DNA of 52,559 nt, taken from Lachnoclostridium sp. UBA1175 (lineage in GTDB: Bacteria; Bacillota; Clostridia; Lachnospirales; Lachnospiraceae). Under the pieces are notes generated by a model that was not told where the DNA came from, did no database searches, and worked only from the letters and a program-made list of their open reading frames with translations. The translations under genes and the position numbers were made by a program. Below are positions 40,768-50,349 of the stretch, one piece after another. Position 1 is the first letter of the stretch; the number at the start of each line of letters is the position of its first letter. The stretch is from positions 26,820-79,378 of the forward strand of contig DBYX01000017.1 in the NCBI GenBank assembly GCA_002311665.1, in the 5' to 3' direction.

Positions 40768-41568
40768 ATGCTGAAAATAGGTGATTTTTCAAAATTATCC
40801 AGAGTGAGCATCCGAATGCTCCGTCATTACGATGATATCGGGCTGTTGAAGCCGGCCGAGATCGATACATTTTCCGGGTACCGCTATTACCGTGAGGAAC
40901 AGCTATTCACAGCTGCGCGGATCACCGCGTTCAAGGACATGGGCTTTGCCCTGGCCGACATTGCGCGAATGCTGGAGATCTACGACGACAAGCGGAAAAT
41001 GGACGAGTTTCTCTCGCAGAGGGAGCGCGAGCTGGCGGAGACGCAGAAGGAGACGGAGTATAAGTTGATGCTTCTGGAATCAGCCCGAAAGAGGCTGCGA
41101 AAGGAGCAAACCATGAGTTTCGATGTTACAGTAAAGACAATTCCGGAGCGCTATGCCGCGACGGTGCAGACAATTATTCCCCGGTACGAGGATGAGGGGA
41201 TGGCGTGGGGTATGCTGCAGGAGTGCAAGACGCCGCTTGTGCCGGCGGATCCGTGCCTTGCGGCCGCGGAGTTCCTCGATCCCGAGTTTAAGGAATCAGA
41301 TGTTTCCGTCCTTGTGTGGATGACCGTGAAGGGCACGTACGAGGATACCGAGCACGTGAAATTCAAGACACTGCCGGCGGTTCGGGTGGCAAGCTGCTTC
41401 GTCAAGGGCAGCTACGACCAGATGGGAGACGCGATGGCGACCGTCGCCTCGTGGATCCGCGACAACGGTTTCCGGGTGACCGGGCCGATGTTCAACATTT
41501 ATCATGTGGGTCCCGTGCAGACGCAAAATCCCGACGAGTACCTGACGGAGGTCTGTTTCCCGGTCTGA
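40768..41568 (+). CDS. MerR-family regulator with GyrI-like effector-binding domain
   Basis: A 266-residue regulator. The winged helix-turn-helix is at residues 1-70 (KIGDFSKLSRVSIRMLRHYD, YRYYREEQL). A coiled dimerisation helix runs to about 115. The C-terminal part (about 118-266; VKTIPERYAATVQTIIPRYE, NIYHVGPVQTQNPDEYLTEV) is a GyrI/BmrR-like domain that binds hydrophobic drugs or cations. GGGAGG precedes ATG 40768. The palindrome in its own promoter implies autoregulation. No efflux pump is adjacent, so the target may be elsewhere. Confidence 0.94.
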   Translation: MLKIGDFSKLSRVSIRMLRHYDDIGLLKPAEIDTFSGYRYYREEQLFTAARITAFKDMGFALADIARMLEIYDDKRKMDEFLSQRERELAETQKETEYKLMLLESARKRLRKEQTMSFDVTVKTIPERYAATVQTIIPRYEDEGMAWGMLQECKTPLVPADPCLAAAEFLDPEFKESDVSVLVWMTVKGTYEDTEHVKFKTLPAVRVASCFVKGSYDQMGDAMATVASWIRDNGFRVTGPMFNIYHVGPVQTQNPDEYLTEVCFPV

Positions 41569-41604
41569 GCGGCGTGCCTGCGAAGAGCGGAGATTGTTTT
41601 CAAC

Positions 41605-41633
41605 TTGATTCCTTGCGTGGGAAAGGATAAAAT
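41605..41633 (+). promoter_or_regulatory. Promoter of the NlpC/P60-like lipoprotein gene
   Basis: TTGATT (41605-41610), 17 bp and TAAAAT (41628-41633). Confidence 0.75.
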
Positions 41634-41686
41634 ACAGGGGAAGGGCACGGAGTCCGCGAAGCTTTCGTGCCCGCCCCGGAGGTAAC

Positions 41687-43114
41687 ATGCAAATGAGAAC
41701 AGGTATGAGGACAATGGTCAAAGCGATGAGTCTGCTTGCGGTGCTTTCCGTGACCGTGTTGCTGCTCGCGGCCTGCGGCGGGAAGAGTACCGCGGAGCCG
41801 ACGCCGACGGCGAAGGTGACCGTGCCGCCGACAGCGGAGGCGGAACCGACGAAGGAGCCCGGCGTGCCGACGCCCACGGAGAGGGAACCGGTCGTCGTGA
41901 CGGTGGTCCCGGTGACGCCGGAACCGGTGACACCGAAGGTGGTCCTGCCGGAGGACGGTGAGATGACGTATACGGCGGTATACCGCGGCGTGAAGGACTA
42001 CGGCGCACCGGAGACGAAGAAGGAGAACATCGGGCAGTTTCTGTACCGGTTCGACATCGGAGGAACCGAGTGGACGCTACCGATCGACAACTCGGAGACG
42101 GATGCGGACGGCAACCCGACGTATTCGATCCAGAACCGGCTCAAGGAGGGATACAATTACCGTGTTTCCGTGAAGGACAAGGTCGTGGTCGGCGTGGAGG
42201 AAATCCCGGACACCGCAGCGGAGTACAAGTCGGTCGTGACCGGCAAGGCAGGAGAGCGGACGCTTCTCAACTTCATCAAGACCGCGTTTATGCCGGTCGG
42301 TACGACGCTCTACGTGTACGGCGGCGGATGGGACTGGCAGGATGTCGGCAGCTCGATCCAGGCGCGCACGATCGGCGTATCCGGAGACTGGGTGCGCTTC
42401 TTCAACGAGCAGGATGAAAATTACACGTTCCGCGACAGGGACGACAACAAGGAACTGCGCGATCCGACGACGAGCTACTACCCGTTTGGCGAGTACAACG
42501 AGTACTATTATGCCGGCCTGGACTGCTCGGGCTACGTCGGCTGGACGATCTACAACACGATGGAGACGGCTGACGGCGCGGAGGGCTATGTGTGCAGCTC
42601 CACGAAGATGGCGGGAAAGATGGCCGACCGCGGCTGGGGGCATTTTACGCAGGAGCTGATGAAGCCCGCGGACGATGCGAGCGCGGGGGCGAACAAAATC
42701 TCCGCGGATGGCCGGATCCCGGACCTGAAGCCCGGCGATGTCGTGAGCATCAAGGGACACGTGTGGATCTCGCTGGGAACGTGTGACGACGGGAGCGTTG
42801 TGATCGTGCATTCCACCAACGGCCACGTGAGCCGCACGGGGCAGCCCGGCGGCGGTGTGGCGATCGGCGCGATCGGACTGTCCGAGGACTGTGAGGCGTA
42901 TCGGCTCGCCGACGAGTATATGTCGAAGTATTACGGGGAGTGGTACCGCCGATACGACACGCATCTGTGCAGTCCCGACACGTATATGAAGATCGAGGGT
43001 GAGGTCGCCGGACGGTTCCGCTGGGACACCGAGAGCGGCAAGGGCCTCACCGACGAGGAGCATGTGCAGGATATGACTCCCTCGGAAGTGCTGAAAATGT
43101 GCTTCAAACCGTAG
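41687..43114 (+). CDS. NlpC/P60-like cysteine peptidase lipoprotein
   Basis: A 475-residue lipoprotein. A signal ending LLLAACG (Cys about 27) is followed by a Thr/Pro/Glu-rich stalk to about residue 85. A middle domain (about 95-200) precedes the catalytic region: GLDCSGYVGW gives the nucleophile Cys280, and KGHVWISLG the histidine His358. This is the Cys-His pattern of NlpC/P60 peptidases that cut peptidoglycan stem peptides. Overall similarity to known members is modest. GGAGG precedes ATG 41687; ATG 41693 is equally possible. The protein is anchored outside the membrane and likely remodels the wall. Confidence 0.83.
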   Translation: MQMRTGMRTMVKAMSLLAVLSVTVLLLAACGGKSTAEPTPTAKVTVPPTAEAEPTKEPGVPTPTEREPVVVTVVPVTPEPVTPKVVLPEDGEMTYTAVYRGVKDYGAPETKKENIGQFLYRFDIGGTEWTLPIDNSETDADGNPTYSIQNRLKEGYNYRVSVKDKVVVGVEEIPDTAAEYKSVVTGKAGERTLLNFIKTAFMPVGTTLYVYGGGWDWQDVGSSIQARTIGVSGDWVRFFNEQDENYTFRDRDDNKELRDPTTSYYPFGEYNEYYYAGLDCSGYVGWTIYNTMETADGAEGYVCSSTKMAGKMADRGWGHFTQELMKPADDASAGANKISADGRIPDLKPGDVVSIKGHVWISLGTCDDGSVVIVHSTNGHVSRTGQPGGGVAIGAIGLSEDCEAYRLADEYMSKYYGEWYRRYDTHLCSPDTYMKIEGEVAGRFRWDTESGKGLTDEEHVQDMTPSEVLKMCFKP

Positions 43115-43120
43115 AAAAAC

Positions 43121-43165
43121 ACCGCCCGCAATTGTCGGATTCTTCGATTGTGCGGGCGGTTTCTT
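43121..43165 (+). terminator. Terminator of the NlpC/P60-like gene
   Basis: ACCGCCCGCA pairs with TGCGGGCGGT, with a partial AAT/ATT extension and a T-rich exit. The right arm overlaps the -35 box of the tldD promoter. Confidence 0.82.
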
Positions 43166-43176
43166 CATGATATAAT
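43148..43176 (+). promoter_or_regulatory. Promoter of tldD-tldE, embedded in the upstream terminator
   Basis: TTGTGC (43148-43153), 17 bp and TATAAT (43171-43176), with TG one base upstream of the -10. Confidence 0.75.
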
Positions 43177-43263
43177 ACCTGCGGGCAACCGCTCGCTCCC
43201 GCAAACAACCCTATACTGCGGGGGCGGTCGTTTCGCCCAAGGGATGAAGGAGGGAGAAAAACA

Positions 43264-44649
43264 ATGATACAGGATGTATTGGGTTCCAAATGCGCCCTTT
43301 TCTCGGACGGCGTGCAGACGATCCTGCGGGGGCAGGAGAATCGTATGCGCCGGGTCGTGTTTTTGAAGGGCAATCTGGTGCAGAATGTGCGCAGTGAGGA
43401 GCGCGGCGTGAGCGCCCGCGTGAACCGCAACGGGATGTTCGGTTTCGCGTCCGTGGCGGAGTACACGCCCGAGGCGGCGGAGAAGGTGATCCGCGCGGCC
43501 ACGGACAACGCGCTGTTTCTGGGAAGACACTCGACCGATCGGATCGTGCTGCCGCCGTCGTGCGGAACGGGAACGATCCCGCTGACCGGTCAGATCAACG
43601 ACGCCGAGCAGAAGCGGATCATCGACCTGTGCCGGCGGATCGACGATCACATCGCGGAGAAATATCCGGATCTTTCGAGCCGGGTGGTCGTGTACACCGA
43701 GGACTCGATGGACAAGATCATATACACATCCGACGCGTTCAACGGACATGCAGTCTATCCGAGAGCGCATATGATGATCCAGATGAGCACGGAGACCGCG
43801 GACGGGACGCCGGTGGAAATGATGGATGTGCTGGGCGGCTACGGCGGCTTCGAGGATCATTTTACGGAGCCGGAGAAGCTGTTCCCCGTGATCGACAAGA
43901 TCTATGAGAGACTGATGGACAAGAAGGAAGGCGTCTACGCGGACGCCGGATACAAGACCGTTGTCCTGGGCGGTATGATGGGCGGAATGCTGGCGCACGA
44001 GGCCGTGGGACACACCGTGGAGGCCGATCTGGTGCGCGGCGGCAGTGTCGCCGGCCCGAACCTCGGCAAGCAGGTGGCTTCCGAGCTCGTGACGATGGTG
44101 GATTTTGCGCACACCTACAACGGCGCCATGGCACCTCTTCCGGTGTACATCGACGACGAGGGGACGAAGGCCGAGGATGCGATGCTGATCAGGGACGGCA
44201 TTCTCGTGGGGTATATGAATGACCGCGAGAGCGCGGCAGAGTACGGTATGAAGGCGGCGGGCAACTCGCGCGGCTGGGCATTTTCCGACGAACCGCTGAT
44301 CCGGATGCGCAACACGTGCATCCTGCCGGGCCGCAACACGCTCGAGGAGCTGATCTCCTCGGTGGACGACGGCTACTACCTGATCCAGTCCGGCAACGGG
44401 CAGGCGGACCTCACGGGCGAGTTTATGTTCGGCGTGACCTGCGGCTACGAGATCAAGAACGGAAAGCTCGGCAGAGCGCTTTTAGACACGACCGTGACGG
44501 GTGTCGCATTTGACATGCTGAAAACCGTTGACATGGTTTCGAGTGAGGTACAGTGGTCGACGTCCGGCACCTGCGGCAAGAAGCAGGCAATGGCAGTCAG
44601 CATGGGCGGACCGCTGATGCGCTGCAAGATTATGATCGGCGGAAGGTAG
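43264..44649 (+). CDS. tldD: TldD-family metallopeptidase subunit
   Basis: A 461-residue zinc peptidase of the TldD/PmbA family. The metal site is HEAVGHTVEAD, an HExxxH motif (His245, Glu246, His250), and a late GTCGKKQAM segment holds the third ligand region. TldD pairs with TldE to form a chamber that degrades unfolded peptides and, in some systems, removes leader peptides from modified peptides such as microcin B17. The gene for the partner starts 17 bp downstream. GGAGG precedes ATG 43264. Confidence 0.95.
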   Translation: MIQDVLGSKCALFSDGVQTILRGQENRMRRVVFLKGNLVQNVRSEERGVSARVNRNGMFGFASVAEYTPEAAEKVIRAATDNALFLGRHSTDRIVLPPSCGTGTIPLTGQINDAEQKRIIDLCRRIDDHIAEKYPDLSSRVVVYTEDSMDKIIYTSDAFNGHAVYPRAHMMIQMSTETADGTPVEMMDVLGGYGGFEDHFTEPEKLFPVIDKIYERLMDKKEGVYADAGYKTVVLGGMMGGMLAHEAVGHTVEADLVRGGSVAGPNLGKQVASELVTMVDFAHTYNGAMAPLPVYIDDEGTKAEDAMLIRDGILVGYMNDRESAAEYGMKAAGNSRGWAFSDEPLIRMRNTCILPGRNTLEELISSVDDGYYLIQSGNGQADLTGEFMFGVTCGYEIKNGKLGRALLDTTVTGVAFDMLKTVDMVSSEVQWSTSGTCGKKQAMAVSMGGPLMRCKIMIGGR

Positions 44650-44665
44650 AGAGGGAGGAAAAGAC

Positions 44666-45964
44666 ATGAGTGAAATCAGAGAATTCGCGGACCTTTTCGA
44701 CGCGATATTGAAAGAGAAAAATGCTGAAAAATACAGCTACACACTTGTAAAGTCCGAGAAGCAGGAACTGAACGCGGAAAGCGGAGAATTTAAGCTGATG
44801 CGTACCGTATTCAGTAATTACACCTCCTTAAAGCTGTTCCGCGGAACCCGTATGGGTAACGTGAGCGGAACCGATCTTTCAGAGGAGGGACTTCGGAAGC
44901 TTGCAGACGACGGCATAGTCGCTGCAGAATCCGCGGAAGAGGATCCCTGCAACGATTTCGGACCCGACCAGGGCAAGGACGTGTTCCGTCAGGGCGTCTG
45001 GGAGCCGGACATCGACCGCTTCCTTGAACGTGTTAAGGAACTCCTTACGACCATTAAAACGGATTATCCGAAAATCAACGTTATGATGGCAATCGCGTCC
45101 TTTGACCGCCATAACTGGATCAGCCGCAACACGAACGGCACGGAATTCGAGGCATTTACCGGAAGCTACGGCCTTGCGCTTGAGATCAGCGCCTCGGACG
45201 GAGAGAAGAATACCGGAATCAGCGGAACCGGGTTCGATTTTAAGGACCTCGATACGCCTCTCATTGACTGCTGCAATGTCCGTGATACGCTCGAGAAAAC
45301 GCAGAACAGCCTGAACCCGCAGACCCTTACCGGCAAATTCGAAGGCCCCGTCATCATGACGCCCGGCTGCGCAGCCCAGTTCCTTTCCATGCTTGCCGGC
45401 AACTATATGGGAAGCGGCGTGATCATGGAGGGCACAAGCCTGTGGCTTGACAAGGTGGGCGAGCAGGTCTGCAGTCCGATGCTTACGGTTTCTTTAAACT
45501 CGTTCGACGAGCGGATCATTGTCGGCGAGCGCGGCACCCAGGACGGTTTCCGTACCGAGGATGTGACCCTGATCGACAAAGGCGTTTTAAAGGCGCATAT
45601 GCTCAGTCTGTACGCGGCGAAGAAGACGGGACGCCCGATGCTTCCGAATACGAGCTTCAACGTGGTTGTGGAGCCCGGTGACAAGAGCCTTTCGGAGCTC
45701 ATCGCTTCGGTAGACAAGGGTCTTCTGATGGGCGATTTCTCCGGCGGATATCCGGGAACGAACGGCGAGTTCTCCGGCGTTGCCAAGAACAGCTTTCTGA
45801 TCGAAAACGGCAAGGTAGGCCCCGCCGTTATGGAAACGATGGTAAACGGCAATCTCGGTGAGATTTTCAAAACCATCCGCGGCATTTCGAAGGAACTGCT
45901 GTGCGACGGCGGGATGGTAATGCCTTACATCGCATTTGACGGCATAGTCATCTCCGGCAAATGA
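44666..45964 (+). CDS. tldE: TldE/PmbA-family subunit
   Basis: A 432-residue non-catalytic partner of TldD. It lacks HExxxH, as expected. Family features are IASFDRHNWISRNTNGTEFE, GPVIMTPGCAAQFLSM, FRTEDVTLIDKGVLKAHMLS and the C-terminal GGMVMPYIAFDGIVISG. GGAGG precedes ATG 44666. Codon use changes noticeably at this gene (more GAA, CTT and TTA codons than in tldD). Confidence 0.93.
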   Translation: MSEIREFADLFDAILKEKNAEKYSYTLVKSEKQELNAESGEFKLMRTVFSNYTSLKLFRGTRMGNVSGTDLSEEGLRKLADDGIVAAESAEEDPCNDFGPDQGKDVFRQGVWEPDIDRFLERVKELLTTIKTDYPKINVMMAIASFDRHNWISRNTNGTEFEAFTGSYGLALEISASDGEKNTGISGTGFDFKDLDTPLIDCCNVRDTLEKTQNSLNPQTLTGKFEGPVIMTPGCAAQFLSMLAGNYMGSGVIMEGTSLWLDKVGEQVCSPMLTVSLNSFDERIIVGERGTQDGFRTEDVTLIDKGVLKAHMLSLYAAKKTGRPMLPNTSFNVVVEPGDKSLSELIASVDKGLLMGDFSGGYPGTNGEFSGVAKNSFLIENGKVGPAVMETMVNGNLGEIFKTIRGISKELLCDGGMVMPYIAFDGIVISGK

Positions 45965-45986
45965 GAAGGCTAATATAAAAATTTCC

Positions 45987-46015
45987 TTTGCGTTTTTTGC
46001 ATCGTGTGGTAGAAT
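45987..46015 (+). promoter_or_regulatory. Promoter of the propeller/HD-GYP gene
   Basis: TTTGCG (45987-45992), 17 bp and TAGAAT (46010-46015) with TG one base upstream (extended -10). Confidence 0.65.
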
Positions 46016-46072
46016 ACAGGAAAGAGGAGCCGGAATGGTCCGGCAGGAATTTGATTCGGAACGGTGCAGAAT

Positions 46073-49000
46073 ATGAAGAAGCAGGAAATAACGCGGCGCG
46101 GCGGTATATCCGGCAGAACCGCACATATGAAGAATGAAAGACACAAGACAGGGTATCACGGAGCCGTGGTATGCCTGTGCTTGTGTCTTGTTCTTATTTT
46201 CGGGGGGTTCCCGGCTATAAGAGGCATAGCTTTCGCCGGGGATTCGGGCAATCATGACGATGCTTCCCTTGCCTCGATGGACCCGACGAGACCGGGGTCC
46301 GGGTACTCGGCTGTGCTTTATAACAACCGGAACGGACTTCCGACTTCGGAAGCCAACGCGATTGCGCAGACCGCGGAAGGCTTTATCTGGATCGGCAGCT
46401 ACAGCGGACTGATCCGGTATGACGGCAATACCTTTGAACGTATGGATTCCACAACCGGTATTGCAAGCGTTGTGAGCCTTTTTGTAGACAGTAAGAACCG
46501 TCTGTGGGTCGGCACCAACGATGCCGGCGTGGCAGTAATTGATAAGGGCAAGACGAAGATGTTCCGGATTGAGGACGGGCTGAAGTCGCTTTCGGTGCGG
46601 TCCATTACGGAGGATTCCAACGGTAATATCTATGTGGCGACAACCAGAGGCATTGCTGAGATTAACCAGGCGCTTAATGTCCGTACCATCGACCAGGTAT
46701 TGATAAGAGACGAATACATCCGGCAGCTGACCAGGGACGAATACGGACATATATACGGGCTCACACAGAGCGGGGCATTGTTCACCATTGAGGCCGGCGT
46801 TCTCGGAAGTTATTATGATCTTCCCGGAGAAGGAATTTCGGATATCGTTTCTGTTTTCCCGGATCCGTATAATCTCGGATATCTGTATCTCGGTTCGAAC
46901 GGCTCAAAGGTTTATCACGTGGATATCATGTCCATTGTACAGCGGAATTACCGCGAGATTAACGTGGCACCGCTTTCCTGCATTAATGATATTGTCCGGA
47001 TTGACAGCACCATCTGGTTCTGCGCCAACAACGGAATCGGAATCATGGAGAACGGAAACCTTCGTATTCTCGATACGGTTCCGATGACCAAATCCGTTGA
47101 CCATATGATGGGAGATTACCAGAATAATATCTGGTTTACCTCTTCAAGACAGGGTGTCATGAAGATAACCCCGAACCGGTTTGCCGATGTCTTTGAATGG
47201 TATGATCTGCCGGCAACGGTTGTCAATTCGACCTGTTCCTATAATGACTGGATGCTGTTCGGGACCGACGACGGACTGACCGCGGTTTCGGGTACTTCGG
47301 TTGTCAAAACATGGGGCATCCAAAGCATCGTAACCCAGGATGGCAGGCCGATTGAAGTCGAATCCATGGACCTTATGAAGATTCTTTCCGGTGTCCGGAT
47401 CCGGTCCATTATCCGTGACAGCAAAAAACGGATATGGTTTTCAACATACAATAATACTGCGCTCGGCCTTATGTGTTACGACCGGGGGACGGTCACCTGC
47501 TTCCGCCAGGCGGACGGAATGCCCTCTAACCGGATCCGTACCGTCGTCGAATGCGCGGACGGTACCATCTGGGCCGTCTGTACCGGCGGTGTTGCGGTAA
47601 TCCGTGACGGGAAGATTGTTGCAGGGGAAATGATCGATGAGAGGGACGGTCTTCACAATACCGAAATCCTGACCGTTGCGCAGGCAACGAACGGAGACTG
47701 CCTCATCGGAACGGACGGCGGCGGAATCTATATCATCGGAATCTCCGGCGTACGCTGCATTGACACGACTTCGGGGCTCAGCTCGGACGTTGTCATGCGA
47801 ATCAAAAAGGATCCGTATCGTGATATTTACTGGATTGTTACAAGTAATGCACTCGCGTATATGAACGCAAGTTATGAAGTAACCGTCGTTAAGAATTTCC
47901 CGTATTCGAACAACTTCGACCTTTACGAGAACAGTAAGGGGGAGATGTGGATTTTAAGCAGTAACGGCGTATATGTCATTCCGGCTGCGGAACTGCTTCG
48001 AAACGAAAAGATTGATCCGCATTTCTATAACCGGGATGACGGTCTTTCGAACGTGGCGACTTCCAACTCCTACAGTGAGCTGCAACCCGACGGAACCCTC
48101 TATATTGCCGGCAGCGAAGGCGTAACGATGGTGAACATCGAGTCGAACTTTGATAATGTTGCGGACCTGAAGATGGCCGTGCCGTTTGTCCTCGCAGACG
48201 GCATAGCGGTTTACCCGGATGAGAGCGGTCTGATCCGGATTAAAGCCGATGTAAAGACGGTATCCATCTGCTCGTATGTATTTACGTATTCGCTCTCCAA
48301 TCCGCAGGTGACCTACTGGCTCGAGGGCTTCGACCACAGAAAGACGACCGTCAGCCGCTCGGAGCTGGCGCCGATTCCGTACACCAACCTGCACGGAAAG
48401 ACTTACTATTTCCATATGGAAATCCGCGACCCGAACGGTACGGGCGTTAAAACGCTTACGGTACGTATCGTCAAGAATAAGATGTTCTATGAATACTGGT
48501 GGTTCCAGGCAATTGCAATCGCAATCGGTATCCTGCTGATTGCCGGAGTGGTATTCCTCTTCGTAAGACGCCGGATTCATCAGCTGGAAGCAAAAGAAGC
48601 GGAACAGAAAACCTTCATTAACGAGATGATTGAAGCATTCGCTAAAACAATCGATATGAAGGACAGCTATACGAGAGGTCATTCCTTCCGTGTGGCAAAA
48701 TATACACAGATGCTCGCCGAAGAGCTTGGATGCAACGAGGAAGAGATCGAAAAATACCATAACATCGCACTGTTGCACGATATCGGCAAGATCGGCGTTG
48801 AGGACAAGGTGCTGAAGAAAGAGGGCAAACTCGAAGACGACGAGTTTATGCAGATTAAGTCCCATGCCTCGCTCGGTAATGATGTTTTGAAGACGATTTC
48901 CATCATGCCGGAGCTTGCCATCGGTGCCGGAGCGCATCACGAGCGTCCGGACGGAAGAGGTTATCCGAACGGGCTTAAGGGTGAGGAGATTCCTTTCGTC

Positions 49001-49381
49001 GCGCAGATTATCGCAGTTGCGGATACCTTCGATGCGATGTATTCCGACCGTCCTTACCGAAAACGCATGAATTTCGATAAGGCCGTATCGATCATCAAAT
49101 CGGTAGCCGGAACGCAGCTTTCGGAGAAAGTGGTGGAGGCGTTCCTGCGTCTTGTTGACAAGGGATATTTCCGCGCCAAGAACGATACCGGCGGCGGTTC
49201 CACCGAGGATATCGACAACATCCATAAGCGCGAGGCCGAGGAAGCCGCAACGGAGAAAGCCGCGAAAGCAGCAGAAACTGCCGAGACGGAAGAGACTGTG
49301 AAGGCAGAAGAAACTGCCAAGACGGAAGAACCCGCGAAAGCGGAGGAGACAGCGAAAACAGACGAAGAGAAGAAGGAATGA
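46073..49381 (+). CDS. Beta-propeller sensor with Y_Y_Y domain and cytoplasmic HD-GYP phosphodiesterase
   Basis: A receptor of about 1100 residues. A signal anchor (AVVCLCLCLVLIFGGFPAI) is followed by two-component-regulator propeller repeats (about 75-680; GLPTSEANAIAQTAEGFIWIG, DGLKSLSVRSITEDSNGNIY). A Y_Y_Y-like beta domain (about 700-800) and a membrane helix near 820 follow. The HD-GYP domain (about 845-1040) has HDIGK (His902, Asp903) and HHERPDGRGYP, so c-di-GMP hydrolysis is likely. The Lys/Glu/Thr-rich tail repeats AEETAKTEE. The start is uncertain: GTG 46064, ATG 46073 and ATG 46127 are all possible with weak Shine-Dalgarno sites. It links an extracellular, perhaps glycan, signal to c-di-GMP. 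Confidence 0.9.
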   Translation: MKKQEITRRGGISGRTAHMKNERHKTGYHGAVVCLCLCLVLIFGGFPAIRGIAFAGDSGNHDDASLASMDPTRPGSGYSAVLYNNRNGLPTSEANAIAQTAEGFIWIGSYSGLIRYDGNTFERMDSTTGIASVVSLFVDSKNRLWVGTNDAGVAVIDKGKTKMFRIEDGLKSLSVRSITEDSNGNIYVATTRGIAEINQALNVRTIDQVLIRDEYIRQLTRDEYGHIYGLTQSGALFTIEAGVLGSYYDLPGEGISDIVSVFPDPYNLGYLYLGSNGSKVYHVDIMSIVQRNYREINVAPLSCINDIVRIDSTIWFCANNGIGIMENGNLRILDTVPMTKSVDHMMGDYQNNIWFTSSRQGVMKITPNRFADVFEWYDLPATVVNSTCSYNDWMLFGTDDGLTAVSGTSVVKTWGIQSIVTQDGRPIEVESMDLMKILSGVRIRSIIRDSKKRIWFSTYNNTALGLMCYDRGTVTCFRQADGMPSNRIRTVVECADGTIWAVCTGGVAVIRDGKIVAGEMIDERDGLHNTEILTVAQATNGDCLIGTDGGGIYIIGISGVRCIDTTSGLSSDVVMRIKKDPYRDIYWIVTSNALAYMNASYEVTVVKNFPYSNNFDLYENSKGEMWILSSNGVYVIPAAELLRNEKIDPHFYNRDDGLSNVATSNSYSELQPDGTLYIAGSEGVTMVNIESNFDNVADLKMAVPFVLADGIAVYPDESGLIRIKADVKTVSICSYVFTYSLSNPQVTYWLEGFDHRKTTVSRSELAPIPYTNLHGKTYYFHMEIRDPNGTGVKTLTVRIVKNKMFYEYWWFQAIAIAIGILLIAGVVFLFVRRRIHQLEAKEAEQKTFINEMIEAFAKTIDMKDSYTRGHSFRVAKYTQMLAEELGCNEEEIEKYHNIALLHDIGKIGVEDKVLKKEGKLEDDEFMQIKSHASLGNDVLKTISIMPELAIGAGAHHERPDGRGYPNGLKGEEIPFVAQIIAVADTFDAMYSDRPYRKRMNFDKAVSIIKSVAGTQLSEKVVEAFLRLVDKGYFRAKNDTGGGSTEDIDNIHKREAEEAATEKAAKAAETAETEETVKAEETAKTEEPAKAEETAKTDEEKKE

Positions 49382-49418
49382 TTCGTCTGAATAATGAATG
49401 ACAGGGGGAGAACTTCAT

Positions 49419-50276
49419 ATGAAGACCGGACTTGTTTTGGAAGGCGGCGGAATGCGCGGCCTGTTCACAATGGGAATTTTGGATGTATGGATGGAACGGG
49501 GGCTCCGTTTTGACGGAGCCGTCGGAGTCTCGGCCGGGGCGGCGTTCGGATGCAATTATAAATCCGGACAGATCGGCCGCGGCATCCGTTATAACGTACG
49601 TTACGCGGGCGACTGGCGGTATAAAAGCTACCGGTCGCTTTTCGTGACCGGAGATATCTTCGGCGCGGAGTTTTGTTATCATACGCTGCCGGAGCAGCTG
49701 GATAAGTTCGACGAGGAAGCCTTTGCGGCAAATCCCATGGAATTTTACGCAGTTGCCACCGATGTTGAGAAAGGAATCCCGGTCTATAAGAACCTGATGA
49801 AGGGCGACGAGGCGGACATGCAGTTCATCCGGGCGTCCGCATCGCTTCCGATCGTGTCCCGCGTGGTTCCGTACGGTAAGCGAAAGCTCCTCGACGGCGG
49901 AATTGCCGATTCGATTCCTCTGAAGTTTATGGAGGGGCGGGGATATGAGCAAAATGTCGTGGTGTTGACGCAGCCCGAGGATTACGTAAAGGAGCCGACC
50001 AATCTGCTTCCGCTTGCCAAAGTAAGACTTCGCGAGTATCCGAAGATGATTCAATGCATGGCGGAGCGGCACATCATGTACAATAAGCAGACCGCATATG
50101 TGAAGAAACGGGTGGAAGAGGGGAAGGCTTTCGCTATATATCCGAAGGAGCCGCTCAACATCTCGAATATGGAGAAATCCGGCGAGGAGCTGATGCGCGT
50201 CTACTGCCTCGGACGGAAGGCGGCCGAGGAAACCTGGGACGATTTGATGACATTTCTCGCAAATAATCGCGAATAA
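49419..50276 (+). CDS. Patatin-like phospholipase
   Basis: A 285-residue lipid acyl hydrolase of the bacterial patatin (YjjU-like) group. The oxyanion motif is EGGGMRG (residues 8-14), the nucleophile is in GVSAG (Ser38), and the Asp of the dyad is in LLDGGIAD (Asp159). GGGGGAG precedes ATG 49419. It has no signal peptide, so it acts in the cytoplasm or at the inner membrane face. It lies 37 bp after the HD-GYP gene and may be co-transcribed. Confidence 0.94.
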   Translation: MKTGLVLEGGGMRGLFTMGILDVWMERGLRFDGAVGVSAGAAFGCNYKSGQIGRGIRYNVRYAGDWRYKSYRSLFVTGDIFGAEFCYHTLPEQLDKFDEEAFAANPMEFYAVATDVEKGIPVYKNLMKGDEADMQFIRASASLPIVSRVVPYGKRKLLDGGIADSIPLKFMEGRGYEQNVVVLTQPEDYVKEPTNLLPLAKVRLREYPKMIQCMAERHIMYNKQTAYVKKRVEEGKAFAIYPKEPLNISNMEKSGEELMRVYCLGRKAAEETWDDLMTFLANNRE

Positions 50277-50308
50277 TCTGAAAAAGTATATCATTTTTGT
50301 TCAGAATG

Positions 50309-50317
50309 TGATATAAT
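50309..50317 (+). promoter_or_regulatory. Extended -10 promoter of the esterase gene
   Basis: TGATATAAT is a consensus extended -10; no good -35 is present at 16-18 bp. Confidence 0.6.
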
Positions 50318-50349
50318 CGCTCTATTACAAGGTTTGGAGGTTTACTCTT

